From Camellia lanceoleosa (taxonomy: Eukaryota > Streptophyta > Magnoliopsida > Ericales > Theaceae), in NCBI GenBank assembly GCA_025200525.1, contig CM045763.1, forward strand, positions 57,987,530 to 58,051,529: a stretch of DNA of 64,000 nt, read 5' to 3'. Shown piece by piece: positions 20,552-34,039 of the stretch. The translations under genes were made by a program, and so were the position numbers. Under the pieces are notes generated by a model, which was not told the origin of the DNA, did no database searches, and saw nothing but the letters and a program-made list of their open reading frames with translations. Within the stretch, counting starts at the first letter, position 1; the number at the start of each line of letters is the position of its first letter.

Positions 20552-22988
20552 TGTCACGACCAAACCCACCCTTATGGGTTTAGCATTGTAACTGGCCAGT
20601 AATCCATGATTACCGAAGGCCTGTTTAACAGTAAAGACAGTAATACAGAGTAAAGGGGCTGGCGGAAGCCAAAACAGTAAATAAAAGATGTCCAATGAGC
20701 TGTGACATTCTGAATGCAAAAGGACTTTTTATAAACATGCCACATTGATAACCAAAACATATGTACATGCAACATTTACACAAACATCCTTGTCAGGGAC
20801 CAAATCCCTAACTAAAACTGTACAATCAAGTCCTAAACAGTTATTACAAAACAGAGACAGGAGGGTGAAACTGAGACACCCCAAAACAGCCTTAGCTTGA
20901 CGGGCTTGGAACCTCGAGGTGAGGCATGGTGGTTGGCTTGACAAAACAGGAGCTTAGCTTGACGCTCCTAGCAATGGTCCGGTGCTTGGACACCTACATA
21001 TAAATATAAACAGTGAGCTAAAGCCTAGTGAATAACAACAGTGTAAAGAGGTTAAGAATGAATGTCCTTTCAGTAATTAAACAGTCAATTGCATCAGTAA
21101 ATCAGTCATTTAGAACCATAGTAGTCACATGTGGTACATCCCATAGCAAAACAGTATAGTAGGTCTCAACAGACCGAACAGTCAGTTGATGGCCATCATA
21201 ACAGTAAACAGTAGTAGTTCCAAACATGGGAACCGACAAAGATTTCTGTGACAGTAGCAGTAACAGTACAGTAACAATAAATTGTTATGGATGCCACGAA
21301 TACAGTTTACAAATAGGACAAATATTCATTCATTAAACAATAACATTTCAGTAAGAAGAACAGTTGATCATTCAGAAGATAATCATAATTGAACATATCT
21401 TTACAACATAGTTACTCACAGAGCACTGGGCTATAGACAAGCTAACAAGCGTCCTCGGATGCCAACCCTACAATTGCAAAACGAACACACACTCGGGATT
21501 AATAACTTAGCCCCCTTAACTTAATTTGGTGTGGTTCTATGACATTATCCTCATTAAGATGCCTTAAACTAGGCCTAGGAATGCCTAGGATGGAATGAGG
21601 ATGCAAAAAATGCACTTTAAAACACTTTTCAAATTTTTGTTGAAACAAGGGTCTTGCTCGAATGTGGCTTTCTTCGCTCGAGCGAGCGTGCCAAAATAGA
21701 GGGGTCTCTCAAGCGTGGACTTCCTCGCTCGAGCGGTCTGTAAAAATGCAAAAAGTGCTGGATGTTGAAAATCCCTGCTCGACGCTCACTCAATGCTCGC
21801 TCGAGTGTGAGACATAGCTCTTCGCTCGAGCGTAGGTCTCGTCGCTCGAGTGTGCGTCTGCATGCACCAAACATCTAAGAGCTTGCAATCTACGCTCAAG
21901 CCAACATTCCTTCACTCGAGCGGAGCTTTGAACAAAAGATGGTCGCTCGAGCGTGGAATCCTTCGCTCAAGCGTGGAAACCAAAATCTGGAATTTCCAGA
22001 TTTGCTTTCAAAGCTCAAACCAAGCATTCAACACATCAAAACTCAACCTTTTGGGCCAATTTTCTAGAAAACACTTGAAAACTCATAGTACAACATATTT
22101 TGAAGATCAATTTTGTAAAATCAAGCCCAAAGGTAAGCCAATTGAACACAATTTTAAAGAAACTTTCATGAACTAAACAAGAACATAACATGCATGAGCT
22201 CTTATGAATTCCAATGCTCTAAAACAAGATAAAATGCAAGATTTAGCTCAAGAACATGGTGAATTCATGGACCTCTACTAAAATATGCACATGCATGTAA
22301 GGGTTCCATGCAAAACAACTTCAAATTTCAAGAACATGTACATGCATGCATGAATTTACTCACAACTCAACACTATAAACCACTTCTTGACTTAGATCAC
22401 TAATTTTCCCATGAATCATGCAAGAACAACTTAAATTCACAACCAAGAAGGTGAATCCTTTACCTTAAGTCTTGAATTCCAATTGTGTTAGCTCAATTTT
22501 GCAATTAACCTTCAAATCTTCTAAGTTCAAGCAAAGTCTAGGTAAATTCAACCTTTTTCTCCTCTCCTCTCTCATACGATTTTGGTCTAGAAAAGGCTGA
22601 GGAGATGATATGAAATGCAACAATTAAGTCCAAACAAAGCTTGTAGGAAATGACCACTCAATGGCAATTTGGTAATAACCTCAAACTAATGTAATTTAAC
22701 TTTATTTAATCTAATTTAGTCATTTCGAATCAAATTTTAATTTAACCTACCATAAAATCACATAAATTCTAATTAGCATATAACACTAATCAATTTCAGA
22801 TTCGGTCGCCGATAAGGCCTTCAATTTATAGTTCAAAACTTAAAACATGAACAGATCATTTAATGGCAAATAGATAGAGATGCAATTAAAGCAACATACT
22901 CATGCAATCAGTTCAGAACTTCAGCTTAAACAATTACTTATCATGCTTAATCATATATTAGCACTAATCAGAGATGAGGGTTGTCACA
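20552..22988 (-). mobile_element. Solo LTR of the TGTCA gypsy family, TSD CTTGC
   Basis: Starts TGTCACGACCAAACCC and ends GGGTTGTCACA, with direct repeats CTTGC at 20547-20551 and 22989-22993; 2437 bp. Joining the flanks restores the RT frame of the older gypsy. Relative to the other LTRs it carries the most CTCGAG-like sites (about 12, often degraded, 21655-21980). Confidence 0.95.
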
Positions 22989-23640
22989 CTTGCACACAAT
23001 CTATTTTAAAAGAATCTACAGTTACCCTTTCACTTGATACTACATGGCCCAAAAACTTCACCTCGATGAGCCAAACCTCACACTTCTCAAATTTGGCATA
23101 CAACTGATGCTCCCTAAGCAAGTCAAGCACTATCTTTAAGTGAGCCTCGTGTTCCTCCTCGGAGGTCGAATAGATTGGGATGTCGTCCACGAAGACGACC
23201 ACAAAACAATCCAAGTACCCCCTAAAAATTCAGTTCATTAAGTCCATGAAGGAAGCCGTTGCGTTAGTCAACCCAAATGGCATTACAAGGAACTCATAGT
23301 GGCCATAACGCGTACGAAAGGCCGTTTTCTGGATGTCTTCCTCCCGGACTCTCAACTGATGGTACCCTGATCTCAAATCTATCTTCGAAAAGCAACAAGA
23401 CCCTCTAAGTTGATTAAACAAGTCATCTATTTTAGGTAAAGGGTATATGTTCTTGACAGTAACTCGATTCAGTTTACGGTAATCGATACACAACCGCAAC
23501 GACCCATCCTTCTTCTTCGCAAAGAGAGCCAGTGCTCCCCAAGGTGACGTACTAGGGCATATGAAGCCCTTGTCTAGAAGTTCTTGGAGTTAAATCTTCA
23601 ACTCATGCAACTCCACGGGTGCAAACCTATACGGCGCCAT
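22989..23640 (-). pseudogene. Older gypsy reverse transcriptase
   Basis: RT motifs [59 protein letters not shown] and the catalytic [13 protein letters not shown], then [10 protein letters not shown] stop between FMDLMN and the FVDD block (near 23220-23230) breaks the frame. The segment ends at the solo LTR at 22989. Confidence 0.88.
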
Positions 23641-23663
23641 AGAAATTGGTGTCGTTCCAAGCA

Positions 23664-24276
23664 CTAAGTCGATGATGAACTCAATCTCCCGGTGGGATGG
23701 CAAACTAGTAAGGTCCTCGGGAAACACGTCCGGGTATTCACACACCACCGTTGGCAACATAACTCAAGTCCCGCCACTCTCATCATCCACAAGAGTAACA
23801 AGAAAGCCACTAAGCTTGTTCCTACTACGAGGATCAAATACAGACGACAAGACCCGATCAACCCTGTCTCCCAGAAAGTAAAAATGATCTCCATTCGAGG
23901 TGCACACTGTGACCTTCTGTCGAAAATAATCAATCACTACCCGATACGAAGATAACCAATCCATGCCTAGAATGATATCAAAACTCGACATGTCTAGCAA
24001 CACAAAGGCAAACGGTAGTCTATGCCCAGCAACATCTATCTCACAATCATGGCAACCTCGATCTAAGTCAACGGTACCCTCGACAAGAGACTCTACTCTG
24101 AGCGAAGATGCTAACTGTGTCACTTCTAGCCCCAATGCAGATGCGAATGCAGCAGATATGAATGAATGAAATGCACCTGTATCTATTAACACACTGGCCA
24201 AAGAATTACACACAATAAAAATACCTCTCACGATCAAGGGTCCTGGCAACTGCTCTGGTGCGGTAACAGCGTACAA
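23664..24276 (-). pseudogene. Older gypsy protease
   Basis: ASVLIDTGAFHSFISAAFA carries the DTG active site, and SFDIILGMDWLSSY follows at the usual spacing. The linker to RT is frame-broken near 23764. Confidence 0.85.
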
Positions 24277-24459
24277 GCGCCCTTGTGGGCTCTGATCAAC
24301 CTGCTTGTCCTTCGGAGCATAGGCCTGTTGTACACACTGAGCTGAAGTGGCTCCTTGATGAACTCGTGAAGTCTGGTGAGTGAACTCTGGCTCAGTGGCT
24401 CTGATGCGCCTCGATCCCGATCAAGGCCTCCCAACTGCGGGAAAGCTCTCTTCATGTGC

Positions 24460-25190
24460 CCTGACTAACCACACTGATAACAAATAGGCCCCTGACCCCT
24501 ACTCTGAGACTGACTCTGAGATTGGTTAGGTGGTGGTGGTGGTGGCAACATCTGCTGTCCTCCCCCCTTCTGTGGACATGCAAAGGCCTTGTGACCCGGT
24601 TGGCCACACTTGAAACAAGAAAACCCACTCGGTGCATTCTTCCCCGGGCCCGCACTAGGCAAGGGGAAAGTAGATCTAGACTGTTGCGGCTGAGACTGAG
24701 ATGAAAAGGTACTTCTACTCTTCTTGTTGGGCCTAAAGTCCCCCTACGACCTTTGGCCCCTAGACTTCAAATTTCGAAGTCTCTCCTCCTCAGCCTCCAC
24801 AATAATTTCCACATGTGTGGCTGCCTCCACAAGGCAATCATAATTCCGAATCATGTTCCCGACAACCTTGAACAAAATTTTCGTCCTCAACCTCTGCTCG
24901 AACTCAAAGCAACGGCGCTCTTCCGTCGCTACCAATTCCGGTGCAAACCGGGACAAACTAGAAAAGGCCGTTTCAAATTTGGCCACGGACATATTTTGTT
25001 GCTTAAGGTCCTTGAATTCTTGTCTTAATCTCTCCCTAGCTGTGGGAGGTAGATACTTGTCTTGGAAGGCCGCCACAAATGCCTCCCACGTTGGTTCAAT
25101 TCGGCCCTTGACATACTTCCACCATTGGCCTGCATCATCTTTGAGATAGTAGCCAGCAAGGGTCACCCTTAACTCACCATGAATTACCCA
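24460..25190 (-). pseudogene. Older gypsy gag, 5'-truncated
   Basis: The Retrotrans_gag core is present: GYYLKDDAGQWWKYVKG, FVAAFQDKYLPPTARERLRQ, LKQQNMSVAKFETAFSSL. A CCHC knuckle CFKCGQPGHKAFAC lies at 24580-24625 and a second, broken one near 24470-24490 (a stop replaces part of CxxCG). The N-terminus is replaced by unrelated sequence upstream of about 25190, so the start codon is lost. Confidence 0.85.
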
Positions 25191-27352
25191 CATTAATGAA
25201 CATTCACTAAACAGTAACAATAATCCTTCCAGCTTCACATGTTTGATAAATGAGTTTAATACAAAAGTTCCACATGCGGTATGCATTCAACGAAACAAAA
25301 GAACACATGAATCTATAGCATGTGAAACATATAGCCTCAAAATAGAAATAAAATAAAATAAATGCCCTTACGAGCTTACATCTTCCAAGGCAATAGCCCG
25401 GTTACACAAAAAGGTCTCTCGGACCCATACCAAATTAGCCCTAGGCTTTACAAAAATTACAACAAAAGAAAGAGTATTCTACTCTTCACCAAAACATATC
25501 CACACCCTTAGCTCGGCGGGATCACAACATCTTTACCTGCACCAAATCCCATAAAGGTGAGCACAAAGCCCAGTAGAAAATTCTCACAAAGTATATACAG
25601 TTATGCAACTCTCAATAAACATGCGAATGTCTATGCCATGCCATGCTCTTTTAAAGAAAATTCATTTCATGCTCTTTTAAAGATTATCATCTTTCAACAA
25701 AATTTGCAATCTCAACTTATTTTCAAAACTTCCAATTTTCAATCAATAGGGGCAGTAAATACGACACTGGTAATCCCTAAGCTGGTGTCTACAAGTAGAC
25801 TCTACAAGTACTACCCAATCGTTATTTTTACCGGTATTAACCGGAAGGCTCGACACCTATCCGCGCGGTTTTCTGGTCTTTCACTATGGACACTCAGGCT
25901 AATTTATCAAATTCAACTACACCCCCTAACCGGACTTATCATGTATTTACCCCATTCACATTTCCATAATTCTCATTACAATATGATCTTTCTCAAAATA
26001 AATGTTTTTCCAACACATGTCAAGATGCGCAATAATAATAACTCAATTGAAACATGATGCAATAATTACTATTCTCAAAATATCTCTACAACAATATCAA
26101 TCAATCACATTTCTCATTTCTTCCCTTCAAGCCATTTCACAAAATACCTATGTGTCTTTAACACACAATAACAATTTCCCATCATGCACAATTCTAATCA
26201 ATTTGCCTCTTCAAGGCCACATGTGATGTTTTTCAAACATAAATCTCCAGTATTCATGGTTCTCACAATCTATAATGCACAACAATTTTGTCATCTCACA
26301 ACAATATATCATCATGTATTCAACACTAATTTTTGAAACAAAATTCTCTTTTTTCAATATACATATCATAAGATGGTCATTTTCAAAACACCTATGAAGT
26401 CTACATTCATCCATTCTTTTTAACACAAGAAGAATAGAAATACCATAGACATTTACACCTTTTCCAAAATCCCCAAATTTCTAGGGTTTCTCATCAAACC
26501 CAACACATTCTCATTTTCCTCAATGGAACCCTTTCAAAATCATTTTTCTCAAGTTTAATAGAATGAAAACCCTCTAGGATTTAAACAAATATTTGAGATA
26601 TAAACCCACTTTTAAAACTCTCTACACTTTTAAATCACAAAGTTTGGAATCAACAAAGCACTAGAAGAAAACTCTTAAAATCATCATCAAGATAGCAAAA
26701 CTTGTAGACATAACTCAAGAATGTCCCCACCTCAAGCTTGATGAAGAAAGAAAGTGAAACCCTAGCTTCAAGATGGAGTGTTCTTCAATTATCCACAACA
26801 CCAAGAGGAGTTCAAGCTTGATCTTCAAGATTTAGAGAGAGGATGATGATCTAAACCCAATGGATAGCAAGAATCAAAGGCTCTTGGATGCCTTGGTTAG
26901 GGTCTTTAAAGAGAAAGAGGAGAAAACTGGCTTTTAGAGTGAGAGAGAGGTTAGAAAATGAGATATTTTCGGCCTCAAAATGATAAAAAATTAGAGTTTT
27001 GATTTGCTAGAGTGCCTCACGTCGGCCTTCATTTTACAGACGTCTTGGGTCCTCCAAACCTCGACCCACTGTAATTTAAGCGATTGTGCCCAAGCAGCCC
27101 ACGAATTTACGTGCGTCGCGGTTCCGTGACGTGTGGCCCCTCTCCCGACATGTACCCGACTTTTCAGACTTCACTCCGGGCACTCTAAACCTGACCTCTC
27201 GCTCTTCGAAATAAGCGAAAATCGACACCGAACAAAATAAGAACAAGAACTCTAATCTAGAGAACCAATTCCGGGTGTTTCAAGTCCAACGAAGATGAAA
27301 GGAGGAGGGAGGAAGAAGAAAATAAGGAAAACAAGGACCCGGTCATCACAAA
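25191..27352 (-). repeat. Probable LTR-derived sequence
   Basis: No coding motif is seen. The right edge AAGGACCCGGTCATCACA would read TGTGATGACCGGG on the minus strand, a plausible LTR start. The segment has general features of the other LTRs here (e.g. GAGCACAAAGCCCAG). It directly adjoins the truncated gag, so it may be the 5' LTR of the older gypsy joined to gag by deletion. No primer site was found, so the call is tentative. Confidence 0.4.
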
Positions 27353-29975
27353 AAGCATAATTTTTATAATTTAAAAAAATTCACTTGTTTTAATTTTACC
27401 AATTAAATTATTATATATCTATTTGTTATATAACACTTAGGATAAAACATTAATAGCAACAAAAAAATGAAAGAAAATAAAAATTGTGTTAGTCAGGACA
27501 TGTTGGGGATGTTATCTTTTTGATTAGAAAGTAAAGAAACTAAAGAGTGCTAAAATGTATTTCACATGCATTAAAAAAAAAAAAAAAAAAGTTTGAAAAT
27601 TTTTGTACCAATTTGAAAAGATCAAACAATTTTTGTGAGTGAGTGCATAAGTGTTTACACATTTGGAAAGATAAAATGGAAAATTTAAGTAACAAACAAA
27701 AATATTTGCATTTTCTGATACAATTAAATAATTTATTCCTAAATACATTAATTTTTTTTTATCTCTTAAAAGTTCCAAAACGTCACTTAAAAAGCTAATT
27801 TCAGACACTCTTTTTGTTAAAAAAAAATTAAAACTTACTTAATGTTATTTATTTTTTGTGTTTTTTAAAATTATTTTTAATTAATTTAAAAAAATTATCA
27901 ATTATTGTTTAATCCCGTGCAAAAATGCTAGTAATTTATTAAGAAAAAATAGTTTAAATATAATAGAAAAAAAATTACTTATCAAAAAGTTGAAATAGTG
28001 TGTTTTTGACTTCTACTTTTTAATTATTGATTTTAACTTACAATAAGTTGTACCAAATAAGACAAAACATTGGGAATTAGGGCCGACCCTCAATAAGGCA
28101 GCAATATTTCAATAAGAATTTAATTTTATATTTAAATAATATTTTTATTTTATTCTTAATTAAAAAAAATTCAAATAAAATTTTGGAATTCGAGGTACAA
28201 CTTTTCGTATTGAAGCTTTTAGTTTTCATTGAGGAGATTTTTTTCTCCTCTGACCTTTGAACTAATAAGAATTTTTTTTATAAGTCTACGAAGAAAAATG
28301 TTTATTATTTGCCTTTGAATCATAAATATTTTTAATATTTAGGGGTTGTTTGGCATCAATATCTTTTTTCCATCATAAAAATATTTATTCTTTTTATCTT
28401 TTTATTTTTTTTTCATCACATCACCTCTCTACTTTTCTGTACATCTTTTTATAAAAAGATAAAAAATACACTTATTTAGATCATTCGAAACAACCCCTTA
28501 TATTGAGTTTTTTGTTTGATTTTAAATATTTTCACATGAAGATTTTTTTCTAATATTTTGATAATTTTGATATAGAGAATATGGGTTCGTTTGGTTTGTA
28601 TTTCTAAAAATTTTTTGGAAAATTTTCTCTACAAGTAAGTTTTTAAAAATAATCAAACCAAATAAATTTTTTCAAAAAAATTTCTCAAAACTTGTAAACC
28701 AAACAAGTTTTCCAAACAAATCTCTCTCTCACACACATCAAATCAATCACTTTTTCCAAAACTCTCTCTCAAAATAATTTTTTAAAACATCTTTTGAAAA
28801 AAATCAAACCAAACAACTTTTCGTACTTTTTATCTCTAAAACACATATCTTTGGGAACCTTAAACTAAAAAGATCAGAGAGCCGGGACTTTACAAAATGA
28901 CCATCACTTTGGTCACTTTTCTCTTAAGCTGACATTGGTGGAAATGGCAATTAGGGATCAAAGTGCCATTTTTAGAAGTGGCTAAAAACGCTGCGTCTTT
29001 GTTGCTGCACAAAAAAGTTAAGCCAAGCGTTTTGGGCAATCCTTGCCTTTGGCAAGGGATAAAAAAGTTAGGTTGGCTAATTACGTAAATACCCTCTAGG
29101 TCAACAAATTGTGTAGAATTTTAAAGTTTGGTAAGGGTATTTTGGTCATTTTAATTTGATTTGACATCATAAATAAATATTAAACTAAAAAGTAAAAAAG
29201 TCAGCTTTTTACTAACTTCCCAAATCACTTTCTAAAAAGCTAAAAAGTTTGGTAAAAAGTCAAAAGTCAATTTTTTACCAACTTTTCAAAACACTCCAAA
29301 GTATAGTATGGTCACATTTTGTCTATACCGATTAATTTTTAAGAGATTGTGCCGAGCCGTGAAGTCTTTTTTAATGGTTGGAATCGTGTGAGTCTGGTTT
29401 TTATGATTAGTATCATGTCATTTTTAAATTTCGTTCAATTATCAAATATATATATATATATATTATATATGAAAAAAAAAATTAATTTTCATACTTTTTT
29501 TCCAATTAACAGGCGAATTGTGAGACTTATATCTTCAATTTTCCCACTAATACGATGCAAAGAATACAAAACTTTGCCACAAGCTCGAACAATACGCCCA
29601 AGAAAATAAATTTCATTTTCCGTTACTTTATTTTACTACACTTTTTTGGAATAATTTCCTCACAATTTTTGACAACTGAATAGAATCTCAATATTTGTAA
29701 ATTATTATCAGTCAAATCAATAGAAATAAGTATTATGTTTTTATATGTTGGAAACTCACCTATACAAAAAAAGATTAAATAAAGTAAAATTTGGAATCAT
29801 TTATTTGATTAACTATAATGAGGAGGGTAATAAATAAAAAATAACAAGATGGTTCCAAATTATCCATTAGTTTTTTTCTTTTTTTTTCAATCTGAAACCT
29901 GACCCAGTTTAGAAGGAAGAGTCATGGAGACAGTTGATTATTGAAAGTTTGACTTTGTAGTTAAGGGTTTGCTTC
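27353..29975. other. AT-rich intergenic DNA with MITE-like foldbacks
   Basis: No gene seen. Two short elements with inverted ends stand out: 28341-28498 (AGGGGTTGTTT left, AACAACCCCT right) and 28583-28817 (GGGTTCGTTTGGTTTG left, CAAACCAAACAAC right). Target duplications are not clear. A TA microsatellite lies at 29448-29463. Confidence 0.5.
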
Positions 29976-30318
29976 GTGCTCGGATTAGAAAGTATTATTA
30001 GATTTATAAAGATTCATCACGAATTCTGTTTTGATAATTTGAATCATATAATATATAAAACTCGTTGAGTATTATATACTTCTAAAAAATTATTTTGATC
30101 AGATATCGATAGTTACTTGATAAAATCAGTTTTGTATTAAAAAAATAAATAATTGACAGAAATCTAATCTGATTAAAATAGTTATCGATATCCGATTAAT
30201 GTGAATTTTTATATACATATAATACTCAACAAATTTTACACATTAAACAATTTAAATTATTAAAATAAAATTTATGATAAACCCTCACAAGTTCAACAAC
30301 ACTTTCTAATCCGATGGT
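29976..30318. repeat. Foldback family copy A
   Basis: Long imperfect inverted repeat: CGGATTAGAAAGT (29981-29993) pairs with ACTTTCTAATCCG (30301-30313). Inner arms carry the family core ATCAGATATCGATAGTTACTTG and its mirrored version. Shares core and arrangement with four other copies in the window. Confidence 0.75.
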
Positions 30319-30674
30319 GAATTCCCAATCTCAGGGGTTTTGTCCTTTTAATTGCATTTTTTAATTGACAACAGTGCGTCACGTGCACTGTGTGATTACC
30401 AGCGAATAGGAACACTGTCTACTCGTGATATCACGCGGCATGGGAACAACCAACAAAAAATTATGTTTGGTTTTGAATTTTCAAAATTATTTTTGAGTTT
30501 TTTATTTCTTTTTTGCATTTTGTTATATTTGATTTTTTATATTTTAAATAAATTTTTTAAATGCATTTAATCTTAATATATTTAGCATGTAAAATATTTG
30601 TAAATATTTAAAAAAAATTAATAAATACAAAAAATATGAAAATATATTAAATTTTTATGTTTTTTATGGGATCA

Positions 30675-31042
30675 ACTTGTCTCCAGTTGAGACTGGAGTG
30701 TTCTATTAGGTCTCCGTGGGCTCACTATGAAGTCCACATTAATAATCTGAACCGTTCAATTTGTAAGGTTCGTTAAATACTTCATCCTTATAAAAACTCT
30801 CATTGATTAGATATCAATAATCTTTTGATCAAATCACATTTTTGTTAATAATTTATTTTTAAAATCACAGTTACCATTGACACATATTTGATTTGATCAA
30901 GTAACTATCGATATTCAATTAACATGATGTTTTATAAAAATAAAGTACTCAACGAGCCCTAAATATTGAATGATTTGGTTCATCGATGTGGAGCCCACAG
31001 AGCCCAACAACACGCTCCAGTCTAATTTTGGACTGGAGACAA
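30675..31042. repeat. Foldback family copy B
   Basis: The ends CTTGTCTCCAGT and ACTGGAGACAAG are inverted repeats. The arms pair across about 368 bp, including CTCGTTGAGTACTT-like and TTACTTGATCAAATC blocks. No protein is encoded. A clear target duplication was not found. Confidence 0.8.
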
Positions 31043-33124
31043 GCCAATATCTTTTTTATTTAATGAATTTTTTAATAAAAGTTCACAAATATTATATTTT
31101 TTTTAAGTATATTTTGATTAAGGGATGTTTTGACAATCTCCTAATATAGTTAAAAAGTTAAAAAAAAAATCGCTACAAAATAAAGACAACTCTTTTTTCT
31201 ACTCTTCTGTATATTTTTTCGTAAAAAATTAAAAAATTAATTAAAATAATTAATTCCCAAAAGAACCCTAAGTGAATATAAAAAGTAAAAAAAAATTATT
31301 AAAAATAAAAAAAATACAATTTAAAACTCAAAAAATTATTTTAAAAAATACAAAACTAAAAGGAAAATGGGGGAGACCCCAGCACCCCAGTGGGTGCTGA
31401 TTGGTCCAAAAAAAATTGATTTTATTATTATTTTTTTTTCTCATCTAATTGACCTCTACGTGTATGGGAGGTGGTGAGGGCCACTTCCAAATGGGGGTCT
31501 GGATCAGTGTTGAAAACTAAAGGGGGTGCCACTGGCAAATTCAAACGGTAACACAACTAATGTTTTGTTAGTTGAAAGAGTTGAGTTATTCAATCTGCTT
31601 GATTTTGGATTTTTCAAAAGTAGCTTTTGAGTTTTGAGTTCGTATATTTTATTTTTATTAAAAAAAATATTATTTTCATCAAATTTTCTTTTAACTTGAA
31701 ATATAAAATTTATAAAAAAAAAATCATTTAAAAAATTTACTAAATACAATATATATATATTCGGTAAATTTTATTATTTTTTGTATTTATTGATTTTTTT
31801 TGATTTTTTCATAAATACTTTATTTTTTAATTATTTTTAGACTATATGCATCTAAAAAAATAAAAAATTGAATCAAATAAAATATTTAAAGAGTTCAATA
31901 AAATAAAATAAAATAAAATAAAATAACATTAATTAAAAATTCAAAAATTATTTTTTAAAATTGCAAACCAAATAGATTTATTGTTTTATGTTGACTTTTG
32001 AATGGCACAATGTGAATGATATGGAATATAAAAAATAAAATTATTCAAATGGTTTGGGATCCAGTTAAAAAAGTCATTTTTATTTTTTTATTTGAACTCC
32101 TCACAGTGTAACTGTGTATGTATGGGACTAAATTGCAGACTTGGGTAAGCCCCTGAGTACAGGGGGATTAGTAGAGCTCAATCTATTTACGTGACAACGA
32201 AAAAAAAAAAAAGTCTAAATAAAACAAAAATAAAAATAAAAACAAAACGAGGTATACACATCACATTAATAGATGAGTCTCACTCATTAGAACTCTTATT
32301 TTAGAGGTAATAAATATTTTTTATTTATAAAAAGCACTTTAGCACCGTAGATTTGAGTTGTCACATGTGGTCGTGTGATATTATTATGGTTCCATTTGGT
32401 ATTTTCAAAATAATTATAAATTATCTATAAATTTTACTAATTTTTGTAAAATTATTGTCATACGTTTTAAAAATAAACTTTTGTTGCACAAGATCTAGTC
32501 ACTAATAACCACTGTTGACTTATTTTTAACAATTGGTAATCGCTTTTTGTCCATTATCACTCATAATATATCACTACAAAGACAATTAAATTCAACTTTA
32601 ATAAATTATGGAGTACTTTAAGATAAAGTCATGTACGATCGCACTCTAAGATATCAAGTGATAATATATCCGTGATTGAGATATTGGAGTATGCCATACT
32701 CCCAACTAACTTGCCAAGTTTGGGGAGTTGAGAATAATTCATCTTTTTATATTTTTATTTTTTTTTATCACACCATTTTTATATTTTTCTATACATATTT
32801 TCATTAAAAAAATAAAAAGTACATTTATTTGGGTCATTCTAAACCAGTCTTTAATCTGGACAAGAGTATGACAGATCTAGTTAAAAATCTTTGAGATTAT
32901 GTATTAGAGAAAGAATTTAAAATGATATACACTTCCTAGATTGTAAAAGTTTGATTGGAAGGGGGAGTCTTAGAATGAACAAGACGTTCTATATAAAAGT
33001 TAGCCCCATCGAAGGTGAATGTAAGTGGAGTTTGTGCATTAAAAACTCATTATTTTGATGCTACAAATATGATGGACTAAGCTCAATTTTGCATCAGAGT
33101 GACTAATCTATCTATATATTTATA
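31043..33124. other. AT-rich intergenic DNA
   Basis: No gene or RNA seen. Contains an AAAAT pentanucleotide run at about 31901-31925 and poly-A/T runs. A short TATTTTT/AAAAATA-rich foldback lies near 32737-32860. Confidence 0.5.
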
Positions 33125-34039
33125 TCTATACTATATATTAAGTCAAAGGGAGTTTTTAACTCCAAATCTTGTGGGAACTCCAATCTCTCAATTTAAATTT
33201 TTTGATTTTTTTTATTTAAAAAAAAATCTTAACATTTATTAACTTTTCCCAACCCCCAAGTCTTACCCTCGTAATAACACTTTAATACATTAAAACAAAT
33301 ATAAAAAAATTCTTTGAAATCCAACACATATGAATTCCTTAAAAAGTCCCAACACATATGATTATTATCCCTCATAATAACACTTTAATGCATTAAGAAC
33401 AAACATAAAAAAAATTTCTTAAAAAATCCAACACATATGATTATTATCAAAATATTAAACTTTAATATAATATAATAAAAAAAAGAAGACATTTAATTCA
33501 TTAAAAAGTTCAACACATATGATTATTATCAAAATATTAAATTTTAATATAATACAAAAAAGAAAAAAAAGAAGACATTAAAAAAAAAAGACATTTAAAA
33601 ATCACAATTCATATATATAGATAATTGTAAATATATTAAGAAAAAGAGGGTTTCTAAACCCTAAGCCTTGTAGGAGTTCCAATCTCTCAATCTTAATTTT
33701 CTAAATTTTTTATTTAAAAAAAAAAAAACCTATTGATTTGGTCAAAATCCCCTAACCAGCATTTATTAACTTTTTCCAGTCCACATACATGCATTTATTG
33801 ATTTGGTCAAAATCCCTTATTAGTATTTAAAAACTCCTCATACAAATAATTATAGATACATCTCGCGCATAGTTACTGCAGTAGCCTTTTTAATTTCTCT
33901 TGTACACTATGGTTAGTGATAAAATTGTTAAATTATTTTTATAAAAAATCTTAAAAAAAACATAATTTATATATTAAAAAAATTAAAACAAAGATAAATA
34001 TCTATAATTATCCCGTGCATAGCATGAGTAATAGGCTAG
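33125..34039 (+). mobile_element. Helitron-like element (non-autonomous)
   Basis: Starts TCTATACTATATATTA after an A and ends ...ATAGGCTAG before a T, matching Helitron rules (5' TC, 3' CTRR, insertion between A and T). A degenerate 3' hairpin, CCCGTGC...GCATGAG, precedes the end. An internal repeat of the start region (near 33639) suggests nested or tandem Helitron ends. No RepHel coding is present. Confidence 0.65.

Larger units (their letters stand above)
20084..25190 (-). mobile_element. Older degraded Ty3/gypsy element
   Basis: Minus-strand order gag (25190-24460), protease (24276-23764), RT (23600-22989) and RNase H start (20520-20084) fits Ty3/gypsy. Integrase is missing because the copia insertion interrupts RNase H; the rest is probably left of the window. 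A solo LTR at 20552-22988 splits the RT/RNase H junction. Many stops and frameshifts make it the most decayed element of the stack. Confidence 0.85.

Noticed and set aside
27899..27934. Possible Helitron 3' end (CCCGTGCAAAAATGCTAGT)
   Set aside because: The hairpin partner is missing and no matching 5' end was found.
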